From: Vibrio neptunius
GTDB taxonomy: Bacteria; Pseudomonadota; Gammaproteobacteria; Enterobacterales; Vibrionaceae
Direction: 5' to 3'
NCBI RefSeq assembly: GCF_000967495.1
Contig: NZ_JXXU01000044.1
Location: forward strand, 1-64,000
DNA: 64,000 nt
Shown here: positions 1-7,526 of the stretch, piece by piece
Layout of the letters: every line of letters starts with the position of its first letter
Numbering within the stretch: position 1 is the first letter of the stretch
The notes under the pieces: generated by a model
Seen by the model: only the letters and a program-made list of their open reading frames with translations
Database searches by the model: none
Told to the model about the DNA's origin: nothing
Program-made: the position numbers and the translations under genes

Positions 1-130
1 AACTGGAAAACTGGAAAACTAAGTTGTTCCACTTTGGTTGAGAAATCAACTCTAGCTCTCCAGAAGGGCGAAGCCCGATCCCGTTATCTAGAAGCGGAGC
101 GATCCATAGGACGAAGTCCGTTCCCGCTCT
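1..130. repeat. Extragenic stem-loop repeat cluster
   Basis: This non-coding tail lies downstream of ratB. It contains two small hairpins of the same design, GGGCGAAGCCC (66-76) and GGACGAAGTCC (109-119), both with a GAA loop. They sit beside two GATCC words, and a longer outer pairing is possible between AGCGG (93-97) and CCGCT. The first 20 bases are a short direct repeat of AACTGGAAA. The layout resembles the extragenic palindromic repeats scattered in Vibrio genomes, but the family cannot be named from this window. No gene is supported here. Confidence 0.4.
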
Positions 131-484
131 TTAAGCTTCCTTCCTCAACGGGTTTTTCTTACCACCGGTCACAGGATCAGCAGAGCCTTCTGCTTTGGCT
201 TGCTCGGCTCGCTTACGACGAATTTCTTTCGGGTCCGCCAACAATGGACGATAAATCTCGATACGATCTTTATCTCGAACCGTTGCGTCGAGCTTTATGT
301 TACGGCTAAAAACTCCAACCTTATTGTTTGCAAGATCAATCTCAGGATATTGCTCTAAAACGCCAGACTCTCGGATGATCTCTTCAACCGTCATCGTTTT
401 GTTCACAACCAGAGTGTACACTCTCTGTTCTTGAGGTAATGCGTATACCACCTCAACGTGGATCATGTCAGACTCAATACTCAT
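131..484 (-). CDS. ratB: RnfH/RatB family ubiquitin-like protein
   Basis: A small beta-grasp (ubiquitin-like) protein of the RnfH family, 117 residues from the chosen start. The family is encoded with ratA in many gammaproteobacteria, and its molecular role is poorly defined. The family region runs from IHVEVVYALPQEQ through DRIEIYRPL, followed by a basic tail rich in K and R. An in-frame start eight codons upstream exists, but the ATG at 484 gives the usual N-terminus and overlaps the end of ratA by 11 bp, which suggests translational coupling. The product is probably cytoplasmic. The gene is in the usual place, next to ratA and opposite smpB. Confidence 0.85.
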   Translation of the reverse strand: MSIESDMIHVEVVYALPQEQRVYTLVVNKTMTVEEIIRESGVLEQYPEIDLANNKVGVFSRNIKLDATVRDKDRIEIYRPLLADPKEIRRKRAEQAKAEGSADPVTGGKKNPLRKEA

Positions 485-917
485 AGCATGCATACACCTG
501 TTTCGCACGCTGAGTGAACGCGTTGACCATATTGCTGGTCAGTTCATTGAAGATTCTACCGAAAGCCATTTCAATCATCTTGCTGGAAAATTCGAATTCC
601 AACTTCAGCTCCACTTTGCAGGCTTGCTCATCTAAGGGAGTAAAAAACCACCCCCCTTTTAATATCTTAAAAGGCCCATCAACCAAATTCATCAAGATCG
701 CTTCATCACTGATCAGCTCATTTGATGTAGTAAACGTTTTACTGATCCCCGCTTTCGAAACGTCAACGGAAGCAACCATGGCAGAACCACTGGATTCAAT
801 CACTCGGGAGCCGGAACACCCAGGTAAAAACTCAGGATAACTGGCCACGTCATTTACCAGCTTAAACATCTGTTCAGCGCTGAAGGATACCAGTGCTGAA
901 CGACTGACTTGCTTCAT
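474..917 (-). CDS. ratA: RatA / COQ10-type START-domain protein
   Basis: A 147-residue protein of the polyketide cyclase/START (COQ10-like) fold. The start MKQVSRSALVSFSAEQMFKL and the PEFLPGCSGS segment are typical of the family. E. coli RatA was described as a toxin that blocks 70S ribosome assembly. The same family includes ubiquinone-binding COQ10 proteins, so the role could be quinone-related. It is divergent from smpB and shares an operon with ratB through an 11-bp overlap. Length and context are normal and nothing looks damaged. Confidence 0.88.
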   Translation of the reverse strand: MKQVSRSALVSFSAEQMFKLVNDVASYPEFLPGCSGSRVIESSGSAMVASVDVSKAGISKTFTTSNELISDEAILMNLVDGPFKILKGGWFFTPLDEQACKVELKLEFEFSSKMIEMAFGRIFNELTSNMVNAFTQRAKQVYACYEY

Positions 918-1035
918 ATAGACTCCTCAAAACATCTACCCAAACGACAGGCATGTACCAATTTTACTTTTATTTGCACTCAGCGCAAATAAAGGGATTT
1001 CCTAACTAGGTTCCTAACCGTATAATGCAGCTATT

Positions 1036-1521
1036 ATGGCAAAGAAAAAATCGAAACAAAAAGCGGGTAGCAATACCATCGCTGTCAATAAGAAAGCTCG
1101 CCACGAATATTTCATTGATGATGAAATAGAAGCTGGCATGGAGCTTCAAGGCTGGGAAGTTAAAGCACTTCGTCAAGGTAAAGCAAACATCGCAGAAAGC
1201 TACGTGTTTATGCGAGATGGTGAAGCCTTTGTGAGTGGCATGACTATTACTCCTCTTAACCAAGCATCGACACACGTTGTGGCGAACCCTACCCGTGTGC
1301 GTAAACTACTGATGAGCCGCCGTGAGCTTGATAACCTTTTTGGTCGAATTAACCGTGAAGGTATGACGCTTGCTGCACTCTCGCTCTACTGGTCTCGCTC
1401 TTGGGTGAAGATGAAAGTCGGTGTTGCGAAAGGTAAGAAGCTGCACGATAAACGTACTGATCTAAAAGAAAAAGATTGGGCGAGAGAAAAAGCACGCGTA
1501 ATGAAGAGTTCACTGCGCTAA
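1036..1521 (+). CDS. smpB: SsrA-binding protein SmpB
   Basis: The 161-residue partner of tmRNA in trans-translation. It binds the tRNA-like domain of tmRNA and brings it to stalled ribosomes. Recognisable segments are the basic N-terminus MAKKKSKQKAGS, NKKARHEYFIDDEIEAGMEL, the GWEVKALRQGKANI core, and the basic C-terminal tail KKLHDKRTDLKEKDW, which folds as a helix in the empty mRNA channel. The gene ends 67 bp before the tmRNA 5' end, so protein and RNA partners are adjacent, as in most Vibrio. The length is standard. Confidence 0.97.
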   Translation: MAKKKSKQKAGSNTIAVNKKARHEYFIDDEIEAGMELQGWEVKALRQGKANIAESYVFMRDGEAFVSGMTITPLNQASTHVVANPTRVRKLLMSRRELDNLFGRINREGMTLAALSLYWSRSWVKMKVGVAKGKKLHDKRTDLKEKDWAREKARVMKSSLR

Positions 1522-1546
1522 TATTGAGCACTTAAACGCACAAGTC

Positions 1547-1574
1547 TAGACAGGTTACACTTTTCTGGTACTAT
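1547..1574 (+). promoter_or_regulatory. ssrA promoter
   Basis: TAGACA (1547-1552, five of six matches to the -35 consensus) is followed after 16 bp by TACTAT (1569-1574, -10). Transcription would begin a few bases before the mature tmRNA 5' end at 1589, which leaves a short leader for RNase P to remove. This position fits a dedicated ssrA promoter between smpB and ssrA. Confidence 0.6.
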
Positions 1575-1588
1575 GCGAAGAACACTTT

Positions 1589-1955
1589 GGGGCTGATTTA
1601 GGATTCGACAGGAATTTTGCAGTCTGAGGTGCATGCCGTGGGGCGGTTGGCCACGTAAAAAGCCGCAAAAAAATAGTCGCAAACGACGAAAACTACGCAC
1701 TAGCAGCTTAATAACCTGCTCAGAGCTCTCTCGCCCTAGCTTCCGCACGTAAGACGGGGACCAACGAGAGATCAAACCCAAACGCGCTAGCCCGGATTCT
1801 CCCGCCTGAGAGATGAACGGCGAAATTTAATTCAGGATAGTCACTTACTGGCGTGTCGGTTCGCAGGTACTTGGTGAATTTAAAGATCGACTAAGCATGT
1901 AGTACCAATGATGAATGGTTTTTGGACGCGGGTTCAACTCCCGCCAGCTCCACCA
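1589..1955 (+). ncRNA. ssrA: Transfer-messenger RNA (tmRNA)
   Basis: A one-piece tmRNA of about 367 nt that rescues stalled ribosomes. It begins GGGGCTGATTTAGGATTCGA, the conserved 5' half of the tRNA-like domain, and ends with a T-arm GGTTCAACTCC and an encoded CCA at 1953-1955. The tag reading frame lies at 1679-1711 and encodes ANDENYALAA followed by TAA, with a second TAA directly behind it. Its 3' end is the left attachment site of the island that follows. The island restores the RNA sequence exactly, so the gene should be functional. Confidence 0.97.
1930..1955 (+). repeat. Left attachment site (attL) in the ssrA 3' end
   Basis: The T-arm and acceptor end of tmRNA, GGGTTCAACTCCCGCCAGCT through CCACCA. 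The last 26 bases recur with two mismatches at 18216-18241, bracketing about 16.3 kb that includes an integrase gene beginning 85 bp after the tmRNA. The ssrA 3' end is a well-known target of tyrosine-recombinase islands in Vibrio. Confidence 0.85.
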
Positions 1956-2040
1956 ATTCAGAAACTTTCTAAGTAAGAACATACGCTTAGAAGGGAACAA
2001 TCAGTAAGTTAAGTATGTGGTACTAAAAAAAGGTACTAAA

Positions 2041-3849
2041 ATGAAATACTTAACTCAGAAAAAAACAGGCACTTGGTATTTTCGATACCAAGTGCCTTTT
2101 TTGTACCGCCGTTTTTTCGGCAATCGAACCGAAATCAAAAAATCACTTCATACATCAGATAAAATGACTGCCCATGTTAAAGCCCTCAAATTTGAATCAG
2201 CAGTAAAAGAACGAATTATGACTATAAAGCAGTATCTTACTCTCGAAGCCGCAAATAAACTCATTGCGACACATACGGGCTCTACACTAATGAAGATTGA
2301 GTGCGCTGTAGATCCTATGAGTGAGTTATCAACGGAATATATGTCTTACATGCTTGCTGAGATAGCTAAAGATGAAAATTTGAGCGCGAGTAATATCAAT
2401 AGTTTAATGTCACCGATTGAATATCTGACTAGTGCCGATAAATCAGCAACTAACCTAGCCAATGAGGCTTTATCTAATTTTGAATTATCTCCGATCGACC
2501 CTCTAACGTGGCAAACGAGGCAAGCACTTATTCAAGTATTTCAATATGCCAAAGATGCTCAATCTGCTCTAAAAAATAGTGACCAACAAGCATGTGAAAA
2601 CGTGGTAAAGCAGTTAGAAAAAGTTATGCTCAAAGTTGACCCAGACCCCGACCTAGCTAAATCGCTATCTTCTGAGCCAGCGGCTCAGGTCATATCTAAT
2701 GCTACACCTGTTAAAGACGATAGGTCGTTAAAGGAGCTATTCGAAGAGTATGAGGAAGAAAAGAAGTTCTCGATAAAACCGAGATCTCTAGACCTAGCTA
2801 GAGCTAAAATTCATACTGTCTCTGAGCTATTGCATGACAAACCAGCCAGTAGTATCAATCGAAGAGAAGCGGTACTCATTAGGGACTCTTTATTAGAATT
2901 GCCTTCAAATATCCATAAGAAAAAAGAGTTTAAAGGAATCTCATTACTAGAGGCAATTAAAAAAAACAAAGCGTTATCAACACCTCTAACAACTCTCGGC
3001 AAAACCACAGTTAAAGACTACTTGCAGAAAGTTTCAAGCCTTTGTAAGTGGGCAGTACGACATCAATACCTCGAACACAATCATTTCGAAAGCATCAAGA
3101 CACAAAGCAGGCAAGAAAGTAAAAAAGAAAGTGATGTAAGGCATCCATTTAGTAATGACATGCTGACTAAAATATTCTCTACACGAATATTTACACACAA
3201 TGATATGTTGCATAGTTTCCACTACTGGCTTCCAATTTTAGCTCTTTACACAGGCGCAAGACAAAATGAGCTAGCTCAACTATTTAGGGAAAACATTGTT
3301 CAAATTGATGGTATTTGGTGCATTAGTTTTACTGAATGCCACCCATCGCAAGACTTCAAAACTGACTCATCGGAACGAATCACTCCTATTCATAGCAAGT
3401 TGATAGAGTTAGGTTTTCTTGAATTTGTTGAATCTTGCGAGGGAAGATTATTTGCAACGGGACTACCCTTTTATGAAGGAAAAGGTTACGGCAAGGAAGC
3501 ATCCCGTTGGTTTAATGAAACGTATAAAACGAAACTAGGTATGAAAGCGAATACAGGATATACGTTTCATTCTTTTCGACACACTGTTCTCGATATGTAT
3601 AAGCAACATAGTGATGTTGAGGAACGCTTTGCACAAGGTATTGTCGGGCACAAACACGGCAGTATTACATTCGATCGCTATGGCTCTGAATTTCACCCAA
3701 GTGCACTCAAGCCTTACATAGATTTGCTTGAATGGAGTTTTCTCAAAATCCAGCCATTTAATCTAGTCAAACACTTTGATAGAACCGAAAAAGAACTTTT
3801 AAAATCAGCCCGACGTAAAGCAAACAAGGCAAAAAATAAAAGTGACTAA
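2041..3849 (+). CDS. Tyrosine site-specific integrase of the ssrA island
   Basis: A 602-residue phage-type tyrosine recombinase that integrates the island at ssrA. The N-terminal segment TGTWYFRYQVPFLYRRFFGN is the DUF6538-like arm-binding start of such integrases. The catalytic domain shows TGARQNELAQL (first Arg), FHSFRHTV (His-x-x-Arg), GHKHGSITFDRYG (His and the Tyr nucleophile). An in-frame GTG at 2017 exists, but the ATG at 2041 matches the family start and has AAGGT upstream. The middle part, about residues 100-260, is long and poorly conserved. A perfect terminator-like hairpin lies inside codons 9-21, so transcription reaching the gene from ssrA may be attenuated. It reads away from ssrA. 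Confidence 0.93.
   Translation: MKYLTQKKTGTWYFRYQVPFLYRRFFGNRTEIKKSLHTSDKMTAHVKALKFESAVKERIMTIKQYLTLEAANKLIATHTGSTLMKIECAVDPMSELSTEYMSYMLAEIAKDENLSASNINSLMSPIEYLTSADKSATNLANEALSNFELSPIDPLTWQTRQALIQVFQYAKDAQSALKNSDQQACENVVKQLEKVMLKVDPDPDLAKSLSSEPAAQVISNATPVKDDRSLKELFEEYEEEKKFSIKPRSLDLARAKIHTVSELLHDKPASSINRREAVLIRDSLLELPSNIHKKKEFKGISLLEAIKKNKALSTPLTTLGKTTVKDYLQKVSSLCKWAVRHQYLEHNHFESIKTQSRQESKKESDVRHPFSNDMLTKIFSTRIFTHNDMLHSFHYWLPILALYTGARQNELAQLFRENIVQIDGIWCISFTECHPSQDFKTDSSERITPIHSKLIELGFLEFVESCEGRLFATGLPFYEGKGYGKEASRWFNETYKTKLGMKANTGYTFHSFRHTVLDMYKQHSDVEERFAQGIVGHKHGSITFDRYGSEFHPSALKPYIDLLEWSFLKIQPFNLVKHFDRTEKELLKSARRKANKAKNKSD
2067..2102 (+). terminator. Perfect rho-independent hairpin inside the integrase ORF
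   Basis: A 13-bp perfect stem, AGGCACTTGGTAT (2067-2079) pairing with ATACCAAGTGCCT (2085-2097), has a 5-base loop and a T-run at 2098-2102. An A-run lies just upstream of the stem, so the hairpin may work in both directions. It is 112 bp after the tmRNA 3' end and inside the integrase coding sequence. The simplest reading is that it now terminates ssrA transcription and limits read-through into the integrase. Confidence 0.7.
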
Positions 3850-4018
3850 CAGGTAGCTAATTGGAAAAATTACGATATCACAGCTAACCAATAGTGAACT
3901 TCAATTTTCTCGATAAAAATGTTCGAACAACACATTGCGTATAGTGTTGTTAACTTGGAAGATTATAACAATCTAATTATGTTAAGAGCACACTAAGAGT
4001 GCGGTACTCTTAACTCAT

Positions 4019-4043
4019 CGCACTCACTGAGTGCGGCGTTTTT
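4019..4043 (+). terminator. Possible integrase terminator
   Basis: CGCACTCA (4019-4026) and TGAGTGCG (4028-4035) form a hairpin, followed by GCG and five T. It lies about 170 bp after the integrase stop codon. The short T-run makes it a moderate candidate. Confidence 0.45.
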
Positions 4044-4051
4044 GTACGTTA

Positions 4052-4108
4052 TTGCCATCTATGGCATTAACGTTGCCACCAGTGGCAGTCATGTTGCCAC
4101 TGGTGGCA
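4052..4108. repeat. Three 15-bp palindromes at exact 21-bp spacing
   Basis: TTGCCATCTATGGCA (4052-4066), TTGCCACCAGTGGCA (4073-4087) and TTGCCACTGGTGGCA (4094-4108) share TTGCCAnnnnTGGCA. Each starts exactly 21 bp after the previous one, close to two helical turns. The second and third are also reverse complements of each other over 14 bp. This looks like an array of binding sites for a dimeric DNA-binding protein. The ligand is unknown. Confidence 0.8.
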
Positions 4109-4507
4109 CGATTTTGGATGTAAAGAAAAAAAGAACTTCCACAGTTCAGCACCGAGCGAAAATTCACTCCTTACATAAGTTATATAAATTTATAATTGTT
4201 ATGATCGTTATAATAGTTATACCACACTTTTAATCACATTTAAATTGAAATTAAGATTTAAATTTCAACAAAATCAAGATTAACAAAATTTAATACTAAA
4301 AAATTTTAGAATGTCAGGCTGAACTATCATTTAAATTAATCGCACTACCAGAGTGCGGGACACTTAGAAAACAACTCCTCCTCACACGCCCCAACCATCG
4401 TACTTATTATAACTTAAATAATTGATTTTAAAGAATATATTGTCAAAACCCTGAATGCGTACTATAACATTCATAGTTTGAGGTTTAGTAATTATACGGG
4501 GTTAAAA

Positions 4508-5200
4508 ATGAACGCTGTCCGCGACGCTGCTAAAGAAATCGCAAAGCTCTATAATGAGTCCAAAACTTATCCTGAACAGGCTTTTTGTCTTAAGTTCGAT
4601 TTTCTTGAGCTAGAAATCAGAGCACCTAATACCTACCCTCCGCTTATTGCAAACGCTATCTATAAACTGAGAAAAAAGAAGCGGTCTGCGCAAAGTTTCA
4701 CTGAATGGCAAAATATCCTGAGATCTTGTCCTGCGATTGGGCTGATTTATTTGCACCCCGATTATCGACGTAAAGGTTTTTTTAAATATCTCGTATCGGA
4801 ATTATTGCAGTTAGAAAATGTTCAATTTGTCTGCGTCAACAATGTAAATAGCGATGTGTTAACTCATTACTTGCAGAGAAACCCAAATTGGAGATATACG
4901 TTCCCAATGGTAGATAACTATAAACTGAAAAAGCTCATTCCTTATTGTCAACAGAAGCCCGCCGCACAACGATCCGTTCTAGATGTATTTAATGACTATA
5001 TCGATACTCATGGAATCTACACAGATAGTGCGGCTCATGATAAGCAAATGTTTATTAAAACGCTCAAAGATGAAACAACAAATAGCAACAATACACATTC
5101 AACTAACCAATACGAAAATAATGACAGTGGTATATCAAATCAGAAACTCTGCTTTCTGAGAGTAATGAATAGTTACTACACTGATGCCGACCCTTTCTAA
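4508..5200 (+). CDS. GNAT-like acetyltransferase, function unknown
   Basis: A 230-residue protein. The stretch IGLIYLHPDYRRKGFFKYLV resembles acetyl-CoA binding motif A of GNAT acetyltransferases (R-x-x-G region), and a beta-strand plus helix follow (VQFVCVNNVNSDVLTHYLQ). The first 85 residues and the Asn-rich C-terminal 60 residues have no recognisable domain. A TTG ten codons upstream is also open, but the ATG at 4508 has GGGG upstream and is preferred. It sits between the integrase and the resolvase in the island. The substrate cannot be guessed, and the GNAT call rests on one motif. Confidence 0.5.
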   Translation: MNAVRDAAKEIAKLYNESKTYPEQAFCLKFDFLELEIRAPNTYPPLIANAIYKLRKKKRSAQSFTEWQNILRSCPAIGLIYLHPDYRRKGFFKYLVSELLQLENVQFVCVNNVNSDVLTHYLQRNPNWRYTFPMVDNYKLKKLIPYCQQKPAAQRSVLDVFNDYIDTHGIYTDSAAHDKQMFIKTLKDETTNSNNTHSTNQYENNDSGISNQKLCFLRVMNSYYTDADPF

Positions 5201-5206
5201 TTAAAT

Positions 5207-5322
5207 GGTATCAAATAACATCCGTTTATCGATACCCTGCAAATTCTGACCATTCGGTATCATAAAAATAGCTTTTTCATTTATGATACCAATGCTATAG
5301 TGATACCAGAATTTGTGATACT
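5207..5322. promoter_or_regulatory. res-like recombination/operator region of the resolvase
   Basis: The 125 bp before the serine recombinase contain six copies of the heptamer GGTATCA or its complement, allowing one mismatch: 5207-5213 and 5230-5236 facing each other, 5256-5262 and 5284-5290 facing each other with 11-bp arms (GGTATCATAAA / TTTATGATACC), then 5301-5307 and 5316-5322 in direct orientation. Two paired sites of about 30 and 35 bp followed by a third resemble the subsites I-III of Tn3-family res sites, which also act as the operator of their resolvase gene. Confidence 0.6.
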
Positions 5323-5331
5323 AGAAAAGCT

Positions 5332-5913
5332 ATGACAGGACGAATTTTTGCATACTGCCGTGTATCTACCACGGAACAAACTACAGACAATCAAATATTG
5401 GCTATACGTCAAGCTGGGCACAATGTAATTAACTCTCGCGTAATTAGCGAAACAGTCTCAGGCAGTACAAAAGCAACTGACCGTGAGCAGTTTTCTAATC
5501 TTCTCAAACACAAGCTGGAAATAGGCGACACGTTAGTCGTACTAAAGCTCGATCGCCTTGGTCGAGATAATATAGATGTACAACAAACGATAGAACTTCT
5601 CTCGAAAAACGGAATCCGAATTATCTGCCTAGATTTACCAGTTGCAGACCTAAGCTCACCTGAAGGTAAACTTATGCTGCAAATGTTTTCCGCATTCGCA
5701 GAATTCGAAAGAAATAGAATCAGAGAGCGTACGCAGGAAGGACTAGCGAGAGCGAAACTTGAAGGTAAGAAGCTTGGTCGCCCTCAAGCGAAGGCAACAA
5801 CACACAAAGTTCAAGGGTGCAAATCTCTTGGTATGTCACAAAGCAAAACAGCAATTCACCTGCACCTTGGAATAGCTACAGTTAAGCGCCATTGGAACAA
5901 ATCAGGCGAATAA
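5332..5913 (+). CDS. Serine recombinase (resolvase/invertase family)
   Basis: A 193-residue small serine recombinase. The catalytic domain begins IFAYCRVSTTEQTTDNQ with the nucleophile Ser in the YCRVST motif. VVLKLDRLGRD is the second conserved block, and FAEFERNRIRERTQEGLARA is the long E helix. A short C-terminal helix-turn-helix follows (LGMSQSKTAIHLHLGIATVKRHW). Length and layout match resolvases and invertases. No transposase or invertible segment was found beside it, but six heptamer repeats directly upstream look like its recombination site and operator. It may resolve dimers or maintain the island. The ribosome site is weak. Confidence 0.9.
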   Translation: MTGRIFAYCRVSTTEQTTDNQILAIRQAGHNVINSRVISETVSGSTKATDREQFSNLLKHKLEIGDTLVVLKLDRLGRDNIDVQQTIELLSKNGIRIICLDLPVADLSSPEGKLMLQMFSAFAEFERNRIRERTQEGLARAKLEGKKLGRPQAKATTHKVQGCKSLGMSQSKTAIHLHLGIATVKRHWNKSGE

Positions 5914-6749
5914 TGGAATATAACCAGTTTGACAGAGAAAAGGCTTTATATGAGCTCACTAAATGTGTATCACTTGGAGCAAAATATCTCTTATGTGCTT
6001 GAAGAAGAGTTACTTATGCAATTAAGAAAAATCAAGGAGAACTCTCAGACAAACTCTTAGACTCTATTACAAAATAAAAGAGTAGAAGCTCGCTTGTTCG
6101 CATGACATGCGGGTAATCGATGATAATCTAATGTGAGTTGCCCAGTTACAAGAGCGAGATAATTGATAGGAACACTCCTATAGTAGGATACCCTACTTTC
6201 CAGAATAACATTAAAACTAGAGATCTAGTTTTCGGTTGTGAACCTTAAAGGAATCAGTGATATCACTTGTTATAAAGCAGAGCGATATGATAGAGGTTTT
6301 GCCATGGTAGGATTGGGGGCCGTATTAAAATTAGAGTCCTAATTTTTCACTTATCAGCCTAAACCTATTATATAAGCAAAAACGCCCTCAATAATGAGGG
6401 CGTTTTCTATCCAAATTACCTTTTTATACGCTTTTCGCGGTCGCTCTACTTTTAAACTTCTCCCGAAATATCTATAAGAATAGACAGCAGCGCGGGTGGA
6501 AGGGCTTTTTCAATTCGACTAATCCTTCTCTTATCTGGGTCTCATTTTAGACTAAGTTACACTTATAGACAATCTAGACATCCAGAGAAAGTAACAACGA
6601 CATCAGTCCTAATAACTAATGGATAAAACCTTGTTGCAATCATCAGCAACTGAAAAACCTTCCAAGCATAATCAATTTTACTCAGCCATTACATGTAAAC
6701 CAATTACTTATTACTACTGTATCTAAGTGGAGACTAACATTTGTAAAAA
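5914..6749. other. Non-coding region with several palindromes
   Basis: No intact gene is visible. It contains hairpins of one design, AAAACTAGA..TCTAGTTTT (6213-6232) and AAAATTAG..CTAATTTT (6327-6346). A structured patch at about 6090-6160 has a CGCATG-A-CATGCG stem enclosed by GCTCGC/GCGAG, and a strong terminator lies at 6379-6406. On the minus strand 6452-6541 reads as a 29-residue open fragment with no start codon (ending LLSILIDISGEV), perhaps the end of a lost regulator. The region separates the resolvase from the convergent restriction operon. Confidence 0.5.
6379..6406. terminator. Bidirectional rho-independent terminator
   Basis: AAAACGCCCTCA (6379-6390) pairs perfectly with TGAGGGCGTTTT (6395-6406) around a 4-base loop. 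It has A-rich and T-rich flanks on both sides, so it can stop transcription from either strand between the resolvase and the restriction operon. Confidence 0.8.
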
Positions 6750-7526
6750 CTACTCATTCAAATACAACTCAGCCATACCATCCAGTTTACTTTTTACTTC
6801 CTTCCAGTGTGGCATGACGCTGGTTAACAAGCGCCAAAAACGTTCGCTATGGTTGTGTTCAGCGATATGGCAAAGCTCATGTAGGATCACATAATCAATA
6901 CACTCTTTTGGTGCTTTGATTAAGTGAGGGTTGAGCATCAAGTTACCTTTTGCTGAACAGCTACCCCATTGCTTCGCCATGGGAAGAACACGAAAGCTGG
7001 GTATTCCCTCAACCCAAGTAGCTTGTGGAAGCAGCTCCGCAAGACGATCATGAAAAACACGCTCTGCACGAACTCTGTACCAGTTCTTTACCAAAGCTCG
7101 AACCATAGCAGTCTTGTCTTCATTAAAACGAGTTAAGGTTACCAAGAGCTTACCTCGATTCATTTTTACCGAAGGTAAAGCCTCAATGTCTTCCACAACT
7201 TTAAGTACATATCTGCGCCCTAAGTAAAACTGCATTTCACCGCTGACATAATGCTTGGGTTGAACATACTCCAAGTGAGTACGAAACTCCTTGAGTGCGT
7301 CATAGATCCACTTAGCACGCTTCATTACCGCGTCATGAATATCTCCACGTTCGGTATCTTCTGGTGCGGTAATTGCCACTTCACAGTTAGGATGAACTTT
7401 GATGGTTATCTTTCGCTTTTGGCTTTCTGTGACGGGCTTGCGAACGACTTCGTAGGTAACAGCCTCATCACCATAGATGAAGCTGTATTCCTCTTTATTG
7501 CCTTCATTTGAACTTACCGAAGTCAT
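6750..7526 (-). CDS. YgjP/SprT-like zinc metalloprotease
   Basis: A 258-residue DUF45 (YgjP-like, M48/SprT-related) protein. The metal-binding site is visible as HELCHIAEHNHSERFW near the C-terminus, with two His of the HExxH-like motif and the conserved NHS..FW segment. QWGSCSAKGNLMLNPHLIKAP before it is also conserved. Proteins of this family are often the last gene of type I restriction operons. Their role there is not established, and turnover or processing of restriction subunits is only a guess. The start codon overlaps the last base of hsdR, so it is the seventh and last gene of the operon. Confidence 0.88.
   Translation of the reverse strand: MTSVSSNEGNKEEYSFIYGDEAVTYEVVRKPVTESQKRKITIKVHPNCEVAITAPEDTERGDIHDAVMKRAKWIYDALKEFRTHLEYVQPKHYVSGEMQFYLGRRYVLKVVEDIEALPSVKMNRGKLLVTLTRFNEDKTAMVRALVKNWYRVRAERVFHDRLAELLPQATWVEGIPSFRVLPMAKQWGSCSAKGNLMLNPHLIKAPKECIDYVILHELCHIAEHNHSERFWRLLTSVMPHWKEVKSKLDGMAELYLNE

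Larger units (their letters stand above)
3850..4507. other. A/T-rich intergenic region with palindromes
   Basis: No credible gene is visible. The region holds a possible weak terminator for the integrase (4019-4043), three copies of the word GAGTGCGG in small hairpins (near 3995-4011, 4019-4035 and 4341-4357), and the three regularly spaced palindromes at 4052-4108 listed separately. The rest is very A/T-rich. A 63-codon open frame at 4042 crosses the palindromes and looks like chance. Confidence 0.6.

Noticed and set aside
34..309. 91-residue open frame antisense to ratB
   Set aside because: It is a shadow of the ratB gene plus the extragenic hairpins.
2017..2040. Earlier GTG start of the integrase
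   Set aside because: The ATG at 2041 gives the usual integrase N-terminus and has its own AAGGT site.
4042..4233. 63-residue open frame over the palindromes
   Set aside because: It is made largely of the three palindromes and A/T-rich sequence, without a ribosome site.
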